DNA of 5,516 nt from Alphaproteobacteria bacterium (GTDB lineage: Bacteria; Pseudomonadota; Alphaproteobacteria; Rickettsiales; JAIXRX01). Both the position numbers and the translations under genes were made by a program. Numbering within the stretch: position 1 is the first letter of the stretch; each line of letters begins with the position of its first letter. The notes below the pieces were generated by a model. That model did not search any database and had not been told where the DNA came from. It saw only the letters and a program-made list of their open reading frames with translations. The stretch covers positions 1 through 5,516 of the forward strand of contig JAIXRX010000189.1 of NCBI GenBank assembly GCA_027485005.1, written 5' to 3'. Shown here in pieces: positions 1 to 5,516 of the stretch.

Positions 1-168
1 CAGCCCGAACAAATCAAAAAATTTGAAGATGCCACCCAGTTTTCACGCTTGCCAAAACTGGCGGACGTGGCAGCTGCGGTCTATTTTTTCTGTTCCCCAG
101 AAAATCAGAGCATTACTGGCCAATTTGTAAAAGTGGATTTAGGATTTAGTGATGTCCGTATCGTTTGA
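1..168 (+). CDS. SDR-family oxidoreductase, C-terminal fragment (5' end outside window)
   Basis: The reading frame is open from base 1 to a TGA at 166-168 and gives the last 55 residues of a protein whose start lies upstream. The end has the usual shape of classical short-chain dehydrogenases of the FabG type: an Arg-Leu-x-K-x-A-D-V-A segment (residues 17-25 of the fragment), a helix ending in FFCSPEN, then ITGQFVKVDLGF, which matches the family's C-terminal ITGQ-x-(I/V)-x-VDGG pattern with Leu in place of the first Gly. The nucleotide-binding Gly motif and the catalytic Ser-Tyr-Lys residues would lie upstream and cannot be checked. Members reduce ketones or oxidise alcohols with NAD(P)H. In this setting a role on a keto sugar or a cyclic ketone is an inference. 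Its last 17 bases overlap the next gene, which suggests coupled translation. Confidence 0.8.
   Translation, partial: QPEQIKKFEDATQFSRLPKLADVAAAVYFFCSPENQSITGQFVKVDLGFSDVRIV
141..144 (+). promoter_or_regulatory. Ribosome binding site of the cyclase gene
   Basis: AGGA lies seven bases before the ATG at 152, inside the end of the SDR gene. It supports ATG 152 over the in-frame GTG immediately before it at 149, which would have only a four-base spacing. Confidence 0.6.
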
Positions 169-1234
169 GATTGTTTCCTCGCAGGATAATTATCAGGTTC
201 AGATTGAAAAAGGATTGCTCACAAAAACCTTGGCTGACATTCCCGACGCATTGATGATTTGCGACGCGGCCTTGGTGCAATACCTACCCAAAAAACCAGC
301 CGTGTTAATTGCGGTGGAAGCCACTGAAACCGCCAAAGACCTCAGCAATCTCGCGCCGATTATCGCGCAACTTAAAGACGCTGGCGCGCACCGCAAATCC
401 CTGATTTACGCGGTCGGTGGCGGGGTGATTCAAGACATTGCATGCTTTGTCGCCACCATTTATATGCGCGGTTGCGCATGGCGCTATTTCCCCACCACTT
501 TGCTTGGCATGGCGGACTCATGCATTGGCGGTAAATCCTCCATCAATGTGGGTGGCTTCAAAAATCTAGTCGGCACCTTTTATCCACCCGAAGCGGTGAT
601 GATTGACCCGAGCTTGGCGGACACACTGCCGATGGATCAAAAAGTGGCAGGGCTGATGGAAGCGATTAAAATTTGCTACGCGCATACAGGCTCAGCGTTT
701 GATGAATATCTGGCTCTGGATGCACAACCAACGATGAATTCAGACGCGCTTGCAAGCGTGATGGCGCTGACGCTGCGCACCAAAAAATGGTTCATTGAAA
801 TTGATGAATTTGACCGCAAAGAACGCCAGCTTTTGAACTTCGGCCACACCTTTGGCCACGCGATGGAAGGGGCGACGAACTACGCCATTCCACATGGTAT
901 TGCGGTGGGGCTTGGCATGTTGTGCGCCCTTTGGGTGTCGGCGGAAAAAGGCTATGCCGAGGCAGGTAAGAAACGCGTAGCCGCTTTGCAAAATTATGTT
1001 GAAAGTTTGCTTTCGCATGTGCCGCAAGTGCGCGCGGATATTGCCAAATTAGACGCTGCACTTTGCGTGCAAAAATTCAAAGCCGACAAAAAACACTTGG
1101 CGGATGCCTACCGCATGATTGCACCGAATGCCGATGGCTTTTTGCAGTTGACGGATTTGCCAAAAACCGCTGAAACTTTGGCGCATATGGAACAACAATT
1201 CACGCGATTGAAAAATGAATATGGAAAAATATAG
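152..1234 (+). CDS. 3-dehydroquinate synthase-like sugar phosphate cyclase
   Basis: A 360-residue protein of the dehydroquinate synthase family, of normal length. These enzymes use NAD and a divalent metal (usually zinc) to cyclise a phosphorylated keto sugar, with DAHP as the substrate of AroB. Numbering from ATG 152: the NAD-site Glu59 and Lys62, GGGVIQD at 89-95, Arg106, PTT at 114-116, Asp122, GGK ending at Lys128, Lys137-Asn138, and Glu170/Lys173. Then follow Lys211, Arg225, Asn229, His232, His236, His248 and DKK at 312-314. By spacing these match the metal ligands (Glu170, His232, His248) and the substrate-binding residues known from the Aspergillus nidulans enzyme. Two deviations are visible: the usual HGEAV is HGIAV (248-252), and GGGVxGD has Gln for the second-to-last Gly. 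The gene sits in a dideoxysugar cluster, not beside shikimate genes, so a specialised role is likely, but DHQ formation cannot be excluded. It overlaps both neighbours. I give no aroB symbol for that reason. Confidence 0.88.
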   Translation: MSVSFEIVSSQDNYQVQIEKGLLTKTLADIPDALMICDAALVQYLPKKPAVLIAVEATETAKDLSNLAPIIAQLKDAGAHRKSLIYAVGGGVIQDIACFVATIYMRGCAWRYFPTTLLGMADSCIGGKSSINVGGFKNLVGTFYPPEAVMIDPSLADTLPMDQKVAGLMEAIKICYAHTGSAFDEYLALDAQPTMNSDALASVMALTLRTKKWFIEIDEFDRKERQLLNFGHTFGHAMEGATNYAIPHGIAVGLGMLCALWVSAEKGYAEAGKKRVAALQNYVESLLSHVPQVRADIAKLDAALCVQKFKADKKHLADAYRMIAPNADGFLQLTDLPKTAETLAHMEQQFTRLKNEYGKI

Positions 1235-3005
1235 CGACGTTATTATCGATCATCTGGCCGAGATTGGTTACACTCACTGCTTCTTTTTGGCGGGTGGAAA
1301 CATCATGCATTTGCTGGAAAGCGCTAGCCGCAAAATGACCTGCATCCCCGTGATTAACGAGGTGTGCGCAGGCATTGCCGCTGAATATTTTAATGAATCA
1401 GGTTTGGCGGGCAAAGCTTTCGCGATGGTGACGGCAGGGCCGGGACTCACCAATATCGTGACCGCTTTTGGCGGTGCCTTCCTTGAAAGCCGCGAGCTTT
1501 TGGTGTTGGGTGGTCAGGTTAAAACGGCGGATCTCGCGCATGGCCAAGTGCGCCAGCGTGGCATTCAAGAAATTGACGGCGTGAGCATTGTAAAACCCAT
1601 TTCCAAACATGCGGTTCGCATGGAAGCACCTTGGCCAAAGCAAACACTGCAAGGTTTGGTGAAGGACGGTGCAACCGGCCGCAAAGGCCCCGTTTTCATC
1701 GAGATTCCGCTGGACGTACAAGCCAAGCAAGTGGAAGGCAACGCCATTCCAGCCTCCGCTTGTTCGCCCAATATTGCGTCGTATGAATATCCCAAACCAT
1801 CTGCGGCGGATGTGAAAAACATCGCCGAGAAAATTCGCAAAAGCGAACGTCCGCTCTTTTTGTTGGGCGGTGGTATCGAGCGTAAAACTGCCGCACGTTT
1901 AGCAGATGCTTTTGCCAAAGCTGGCGTGCCAGTCACGACCACATGGAATGGCGCCGACCGCATGGACGCTGACCATCCGATGTATATGGGCCGCCCGAAT
2001 ACATGGGGGCAACGCTCTGCGAATTTGATTTTGCAGCAATCGGATGTGCTGATTGCGCTGGGCACGCGTTTGGGGATGCAGCAAACGGGCTTTAACTGGC
2101 AAAAATTTGCGCCACTCGCTGAAATTTATCAGGCGGATGTGGACGCGGCCGAACTCAACAAAGGCCATCCAAAAATTACCCAAGGCTTGCAAGTGGACGC
2201 CAACGCGCTGCTGGAAGGCTTGCTGGCAGAGGATTTGGGCACGCATACCCCATGGGTGGAATTCTGCCGTGAAGTGCGCCGCGATGTGCCATTGCTTGAA
2301 GCGAACAAAACAGCCGAGGGCTATGTTTCACCTTACACTGTCGCAGACGAGCTTTCCGGCTTATGCACGAAAAACGATGTGGTAATTCCGTGCAGTAGCG
2401 GCAGCGCCTTTACCGTGATGATGCAAACCTTCCGCCAAAAAGCAGGGCAGGTGATGATTACGGACAAAGGCTCTGCGTCCATGGGATATGGCCTTTCAGG
2501 CGCAATTGGTGCTGCGAAAGCAGCGGGTGGGCGCCGCACGATTCTGGTCGAAGGCGATGGTGGTTTTACGCAAAATTTGCAGGAAATCGGTACGGCCGCC
2601 GCGCAAAAACTGAATCTCAAAATCTTTATTTTTGATGATCATGGCTATGCCTCCATCCGCTCCACACAGAAAAACTATTTCCAAGGCCGCTATGTGGGTT
2701 GCGACATTGAAACGCAATTAGGCATGCCAAACTGGCAGCGTTTATTTGCGGCATGGGACGTCCCCGTGTTTGACATTAAACAAGGTTTTCAAACGGATAA
2801 ATCGTTTCTCGAGGCGTTTAATGCGGTTGGTGTGGCCGCCTTTATTGTGCCGGTGGACCCTGAGCAAACGCACTTCCCGCGCATTGCCAGCCGCGTACTG
2901 CCTAATGGCAGCATGGAATCGAACCCGCTGCACTTGATGACCCCGCCGCTAGACGAGGCGCTGATGCAACGTTTAACTCGCTTTTTACCCGCTGAACTGT
3001 TATAG
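1215..3005 (+). CDS. Thiamine-diphosphate enzyme, acetolactate synthase-like (possibly YerE-type sugar acetyl transferase)
   Basis: A 596-residue protein with the three domains of the acetolactate synthase superfamily. The N-terminal pyrimidine-binding domain (about 1-170) has AGG at 26-28, the ThDP-activating Glu49 (in INEVCAG), TAGPGLTN at 73-80 and an IQE-x-D segment near 117-121. The central domain (about 195-335) carries LLGGG at 216-220 and ALGTRLG at 281-287. The C-terminal pyrophosphate domain (about 375-550) has GDGG at 447-450. The metal-binding Asn expected 27 residues after Asp448 is Asp475, in an FDDHGYASIR segment, which is unusual. Family members decarboxylate pyruvate or another 2-keto acid and pass the acyl carbanion to an acceptor. 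Next to ddhABC the best analogy is YerE of yersiniose synthesis, which adds acetyl to C4 of a CDP-4-keto-3,6-dideoxyhexose. That is inference; an IolD-like or other carboligase is possible. The start may be Met1 (1215) or Met3 (1221). Neither has a clear ribosome site, so translation is probably coupled to the cyclase gene it overlaps. Confidence 0.88.
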   Translation: MNMEKYSDVIIDHLAEIGYTHCFFLAGGNIMHLLESASRKMTCIPVINEVCAGIAAEYFNESGLAGKAFAMVTAGPGLTNIVTAFGGAFLESRELLVLGGQVKTADLAHGQVRQRGIQEIDGVSIVKPISKHAVRMEAPWPKQTLQGLVKDGATGRKGPVFIEIPLDVQAKQVEGNAIPASACSPNIASYEYPKPSAADVKNIAEKIRKSERPLFLLGGGIERKTAARLADAFAKAGVPVTTTWNGADRMDADHPMYMGRPNTWGQRSANLILQQSDVLIALGTRLGMQQTGFNWQKFAPLAEIYQADVDAAELNKGHPKITQGLQVDANALLEGLLAEDLGTHTPWVEFCREVRRDVPLLEANKTAEGYVSPYTVADELSGLCTKNDVVIPCSSGSAFTVMMQTFRQKAGQVMITDKGSASMGYGLSGAIGAAKAAGGRRTILVEGDGGFTQNLQEIGTAAAQKLNLKIFIFDDHGYASIRSTQKNYFQGRYVGCDIETQLGMPNWQRLFAAWDVPVFDIKQGFQTDKSFLEAFNAVGVAAFIVPVDPEQTHFPRIASRVLPNGSMESNPLHLMTPPLDEALMQRLTRFLPAELL

Positions 3006-3033
3006 AAACCGCAAATTTTTCGACATTCCTACC

Positions 3034-3039
3034 AAGGAG
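3034..3039 (+). promoter_or_regulatory. Strong Shine-Dalgarno site of ddhA
   Basis: AAGGAG lies seven bases before the ATG at 3047. It is the best ribosome site in the window and sits in the 41-base gap after the ThDP gene. It fixes the ddhA start and allows translation independent of the upstream genes. I see no convincing -35/-10 promoter in the same gap. Confidence 0.85.
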
Positions 3040-3046
3040 ATTTGAG

Positions 3047-3865
3047 ATGACCAAACCGAACGTAACCAAAGCCGTGATTCTTGCGGGTGGTAAAGGCACA
3101 CGCCTTGCCGAAGAAACCGTTAGCAAGCCAAAACCAATGGTCGAAATTGGTGGCAAGCCTATCCTTTGGCACATTATGAAAATGTATGCGCATCATGGCA
3201 TCAAAGATTTCGTCATCTGCCTTGGTTACAAAGGCCATATGATCAAAGAATATTTCATGAATTATGCGCTGCTCAATTCCGATATTACCGTGAATGGCAA
3301 AGGCGAAGTGACGATTCATAATCGCTACTCCGAGGATTGGAGCATTACGCTAGCAGACACGGGTGAAGAAACCATGACCGGTGGCCGTTTGAAACGCATT
3401 AAACAATATCTCAATCCTGCGGATCATTTTTGCATGACGTATGGTGATGGTGTGTCGGACGTGAATATCCGCGCGCTCATTGAATTCCATCAAGCGCATG
3501 GCAAACTCGCGACCGTCACGGGCACTTACCCCACGGCACGTTTTGGTGCGTTGGAATTAGACGGCCATGAAGTCAAAGCCTTTCAAGAAAAACCACGCAA
3601 TGAAGGTGGTTATATCAATGGTGGCTTCTTTGTGCTTTCACCAAAAGTATTGGATTTAATTGCTGCCGACGAAACCTTGTGGGAAAAAGAACCGCTGGAA
3701 AAACTTTCACAATCAGGCGAGCTGCAAGCCTTCTTCCATGATGGTTTTTGGCAACCGATGGATACGCTGCGCGACAAACATCACTTAGAAGAATTGTGGG
3801 AAGCAGGCAAAGCCCCATGGAAACAATGGGACAATACGCCAGCGGTAAAGCGCAATGCAGCCTAG
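3047..3865 (+). CDS. ddhA (rfbF): Glucose-1-phosphate cytidylyltransferase
   Basis: This enzyme makes CDP-glucose from CTP and glucose-1-phosphate, the first committed step towards CDP-3,6-dideoxyhexoses, in the cytoplasm. The 272-residue product matches the family along its whole length. It has the nucleotidyltransferase signature AGGKGTRLAEET at 13-24 with the following KPKPM (27-31), IGGKPILWHIMK (34-45), and TMTGGRLKR (109-117). YGDGVSD at 132-138 supplies a metal-binding Asp. FQEKP is at 179-183, INGGFFVL at 190-197, and FWQPMDTLRDK at 234-244 holds the second acidic metal ligand expected in this family. The usual length is about 257 residues; the extra length is a short N-terminal lead of about seven residues and a C-terminal tail after KAPWKQW. 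The perfect ribosome site supports the start. The stop overlaps ddhB by 11 bases. Nothing suggests loss of activity. Confidence 0.97.
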   Translation: MTKPNVTKAVILAGGKGTRLAEETVSKPKPMVEIGGKPILWHIMKMYAHHGIKDFVICLGYKGHMIKEYFMNYALLNSDITVNGKGEVTIHNRYSEDWSITLADTGEETMTGGRLKRIKQYLNPADHFCMTYGDGVSDVNIRALIEFHQAHGKLATVTGTYPTARFGALELDGHEVKAFQEKPRNEGGYINGGFFVLSPKVLDLIAADETLWEKEPLEKLSQSGELQAFFHDGFWQPMDTLRDKHHLEELWEAGKAPWKQWDNTPAVKRNAA

Positions 3866-4946
3866 CTTTTGGCGCGGCAAGCGCGTTTTCCTCACGGGGC
3901 ATACGGGTTTCAAAGGCGGTTGGCTGAGCCTGTGGCTTGCCAGCTATGGCGCTAAAGTCGTGGGCTATTCCTTGCCTGCTCCCACCACCCCCAGCTTGTT
4001 TAAGGCGGCGCGCGTGGCAGATATGGTGGAGCATCACGTCGGTGATATTCGTGACTATGAAAAGCTGAAAGCCGCGTTATTCGCCGCTAAGCCAGACATT
4101 GTGTTGCACCTCGCAGCGCAGCCGCTGGTGCGTTATTCCTACGATAATCCGATTGAAACTTACGCCACCAACGTGCTTGGCACTGTGCATCTGCTGGAAG
4201 CTGTGCGTCAATATGGCAAAGCGCAAGTGACCATGGTGGTCACGTCGGACAAATGCTATGAAAACCGCGAGCAAATCTGGAGCTACCGCGAAAATGACCC
4301 GATGGGTGGCCATGATCCTTACAGCAATTCTAAGGGCTGTTCAGAACTCGTGGTGTCGTCTTATGGTCAATCGTATTTCGCCGTGAATCCGTCGCTGGGC
4401 CGCTTGGGCTCTGGCCGTGCGGGCAATGTGGTGGGCGGTGGAGACTGGGCGCTGGACCGCTTAGTGCCGGATATTTTGCGCGGCCTGCAAGACAAACAAT
4501 CACCTACGCTGCGCCGCCCTAAAGCGATGCGCCCTTGGCAACATGTCCTGGAGCCTTTGTCTGGTTATATCGACGCGGTGGAATATCTCGCCGCAGGCAA
4601 TGGCAAGTCCCCAGACGCATGGAATTTTGGGCCGAATGCAAGTTCAGAAGTGCCAGTGATAACCGTCGCCGAAACGCTTTGCCGCATTTGGGGCGAGGGG
4701 ATGAAGCCCGTGGTGCAGGAAGACCCGAATGCCGTGCATGAAGCAGGTTTGCTCGCGCTTGACCACACCAAAGCCCGCGTTGAAATGGGCTGGCAGCCGC
4801 GCTGGAACTTGGAAACCACGCTGGAACGCACGGTGGAGTGGCACCGCGCATGGCTGGCAGGCAAGGACATGCAGCAGGTTTCGCTTGCACAAATTCAAGA
4901 GTATTGTACCCCATCATCAACCCTGTCTGCGCAGTCTGCTGCGTAG
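3855..4946 (+). CDS. ddhB (rfbG): CDP-glucose 4,6-dehydratase
   Basis: This NAD-dependent extended SDR enzyme turns CDP-glucose into CDP-4-keto-6-deoxyglucose, the product's immediate successor in the ddh pathway. The 363-residue product begins with the Rossmann nucleotide site TGHTGFKGGWL at 14-24. HLAAQPLVRYSY lies at 85-96. The active-site TSDKCYEN is at 130-137, followed by GGHDPYSNSKGCSE (151-164) with the catalytic Tyr156 and Lys160. RAGNVVGGGDW is at 188-198 and RPWQHVLEPLSGY at 226-238, both hallmarks of this subfamily. Length is close to the usual 355-360. The ATG at 3855 lies inside the ddhA end and has only a weak purine-rich stretch (GGTAAAG, 3845-3851) before it, too close for an ideal site, so coupling to ddhA is likely. 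The final 15 or so residues are Ser/Ala-rich and not diagnostic. The stop codon is part of a hairpin described separately. Confidence 0.97.
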   Translation: MQPSFWRGKRVFLTGHTGFKGGWLSLWLASYGAKVVGYSLPAPTTPSLFKAARVADMVEHHVGDIRDYEKLKAALFAAKPDIVLHLAAQPLVRYSYDNPIETYATNVLGTVHLLEAVRQYGKAQVTMVVTSDKCYENREQIWSYRENDPMGGHDPYSNSKGCSELVVSSYGQSYFAVNPSLGRLGSGRAGNVVGGGDWALDRLVPDILRGLQDKQSPTLRRPKAMRPWQHVLEPLSGYIDAVEYLAAGNGKSPDAWNFGPNASSEVPVITVAETLCRIWGEGMKPVVQEDPNAVHEAGLLALDHTKARVEMGWQPRWNLETTLERTVEWHRAWLAGKDMQQVSLAQIQEYCTPSSTLSAQSAA

Positions 4947-4953
4947 CGTTTTT
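4927..4953 (+). terminator. Terminator-like hairpin between ddhB and ddhC
   Basis: CTGCGCAG (4927-4934) pairs with CTGCGTAG (4939-4946) around a TCTG loop: eight pairs including one G-U. After two bases comes a run of five T (4949-4953). This is the shape of an intrinsic terminator, although the T run is short and is broken by A at 4954. The second arm contains the ddhB stop codon. The T run is also half of a 12-base palindrome, TTTTTATAAAAA (4949-4960). Because ddhC follows in the same pathway and strand, full termination would be counterproductive; partial read-through, attenuation or 3' end protection is more plausible. Structure is seen; function is inferred. Confidence 0.45.
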
Positions 4954-4967
4954 ATAAAAAATTGAGT

Positions 4968-4972
4968 GAGAG
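4968..4972 (+). promoter_or_regulatory. Ribosome binding site of ddhC
   Basis: GAGAG lies five bases before the ATG at 4978, within the purine-rich stretch 4964-4976. It is a moderate match to the anti-Shine-Dalgarno sequence and supports this start, which also gives the N-terminus expected for the family. Confidence 0.55.
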
Positions 4973-4977
4973 AAAAT

Positions 4978-5516
4978 ATGTCCGCCAACACTTCCGCAGC
5001 ACTAGGCTTTGTAGATCCTGAACAAGGCAAAAACCTCCGCGAAAATATTCTTTCACTCGTGCGTGAATATGCCGAGAAAGAACATGCGGCAAAGCCGTTT
5101 GTGGCTGGCAAATCGCCTGCGCCTGTATCTGGCCGTGTGTATGGCCCAGAGGATATGGCAACCTTGGTGGATTCTGCGTTGGATTTCTGGCTCACTACGG
5201 GTCGTTTCAATGACGTGTTTGAGAAAAAACTCCGTACTTTCCTTGGCGCGCGCCATGCACTCACCTGTAACTCAGGTTCGTCCGCTAACTTGCTTGCAGT
5301 CACCGCGCTCACCAGCCATTTGCACAAATCTCGCGCACTTAAACCAGGCGACGAAGTCATCACCTGCGCGACTGGTTTCCCAACCACCATCAACCCAATC
5401 ATCAGCAATGGTTTGGTGCCTGTATTCCTCGATGTGGATATCCCCACCTACAACATGGATTGCAGCAAACTCGAAGAAGCAGTGACCGAAAAAACCAAAG
5501 CGATTGTGCTTGCGCA
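4978..5516 (+). CDS. ddhC (rfbH): CDP-4-dehydro-6-deoxyglucose 3-dehydrase (E1), N-terminal part (3' end outside window)
   Basis: The frame stays open to the window edge and gives 179 residues of a protein usually about 435 long, so roughly the first 40 percent. DdhC uses pyridoxamine phosphate and a [2Fe-2S] cluster to remove the C3 hydroxyl of CDP-4-keto-6-deoxyglucose, with electrons from the DdhD reductase. The visible part has the typical N-terminal helix LRENILSLVREYAEKEHAAK (20-39) and the segment KPFVAGKSPAPVSG (39-52). It also has LDFWLTTGRFNDVFEKKL (68-85), the cofactor phosphate-binding NSGSSANLL (98-106), and LKPGDEVITCATGFPTTINPI (121-141). VPVFLDVDIPTYNMD follows at 147-161. The aspartate that holds the pyridine nitrogen, the His replacing the usual aminotransferase Lys, and the cluster Cys residues lie beyond the edge and cannot be checked. 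Subfamily assignment rests on near full-length agreement with the RfbH N-terminus rather than generic DegT aminotransferases. Confidence 0.95.
   Translation, partial: MSANTSAALGFVDPEQGKNLRENILSLVREYAEKEHAAKPFVAGKSPAPVSGRVYGPEDMATLVDSALDFWLTTGRFNDVFEKKLRTFLGARHALTCNSGSSANLLAVTALTSHLHKSRALKPGDEVITCATGFPTTINPIISNGLVPVFLDVDIPTYNMDCSKLEEAVTEKTKAIVLA

Noticed and set aside
1565..2065. 166-codon open frame on the - strand opposite the ThDP gene
   Set aside because: It is fully contained within a well-supported gene on the other strand and its translation resembles no family I recognise.
3006..3046. Separate promoter before ddhA
   Set aside because: The gap is only 41 bases and shows a ribosome site but no convincing -35/-10 pair. 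A promoter inside the ThDP gene cannot be excluded by eye.
4953..4958. TATAAA as a -10 promoter element for ddhC
   Set aside because: No TTGACA-like element is found about 17 bases upstream, where the hairpin lies. The A/T run is better explained as the terminator tail and its palindromic partner.
4917..5447. 176-codon open frame on the - strand, the longest antisense frame
   Set aside because: It lies opposite the ddhB end and ddhC. The composition is that of a codon shadow, and there is no recognisable domain.
5063..5485. 140-codon open frame on the + strand within the ddhC region
   Set aside because: It lies in another frame of ddhC, whose own frame gives an unmistakable RfbH N-terminus. 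Its translation has no recognisable motif.
1..5516. CRISPR arrays, tRNA or rRNA genes, insertion sequences, long direct repeats
   Set aside because: Coding genes fill almost the whole window, and I saw no spaced repeats, transposase motifs, terminal inverted repeats or RNA gene structure.

Overview
The window is one strand of a sugar-nucleotide gene cluster of the kind found in O-antigen (lipopolysaccharide) or other surface-glycan loci. Six genes are visible, all on the + strand and tightly packed. Two are cut by the window edges. The glucose-1-phosphate cytidylyltransferase, CDP-glucose 4,6-dehydratase and CDP-4-dehydro-6-deoxyglucose dehydrase set (ddhA, ddhB, ddhC, also called rfbF, rfbG, rfbH) points to a Gram-negative bacterium making a CDP-3,6-dideoxyhexose. 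Base composition looks close to balanced. I cannot assign a genus, though a proteobacterium is a reasonable guess.

Layout. Bases 1-168 hold the C-terminal end of a classical short-chain dehydrogenase/reductase (SDR). Bases 152-1234 encode a complete dehydroquinate-synthase-family sugar phosphate cyclase. Bases 1215-3005 encode a complete thiamine-diphosphate (ThDP) enzyme of the acetolactate synthase superfamily. These first three genes overlap each other by 17 and 20 bases. After a 41-base gap with a strong Shine-Dalgarno site come ddhA (3047-3865) and ddhB (3855-4946), which overlap by 11 bases. A 31-base gap with a terminator-like hairpin leads to ddhC (from 4978), which runs off the right edge. 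No intergenic stretch exceeds 41 bases, so there is no large unexplained non-coding region.

How the genes may work together. DdhA, DdhB and DdhC convert glucose-1-phosphate to CDP-glucose, then CDP-4-keto-6-deoxyglucose, then the 3-deoxy intermediate. The DdhD reductase needed with DdhC is not in the window. A ThDP enzyme beside ddhABC recalls the yersiniose pathway, in which YerE transfers a two-carbon acetyl unit from pyruvate to C4 of CDP-4-keto-3,6-dideoxyglucose and a reductase completes the branched sugar. By that analogy the cluster may make a branched 3,6-dideoxyhexose. The cyclase is not explained by that pathway. It keeps essentially all catalytic residues of 3-dehydroquinate synthase, so the SDR-cyclase-ThDP trio may instead be a separate module making a carbocyclic or other unusual building block. 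This is the most interesting open question in the window.
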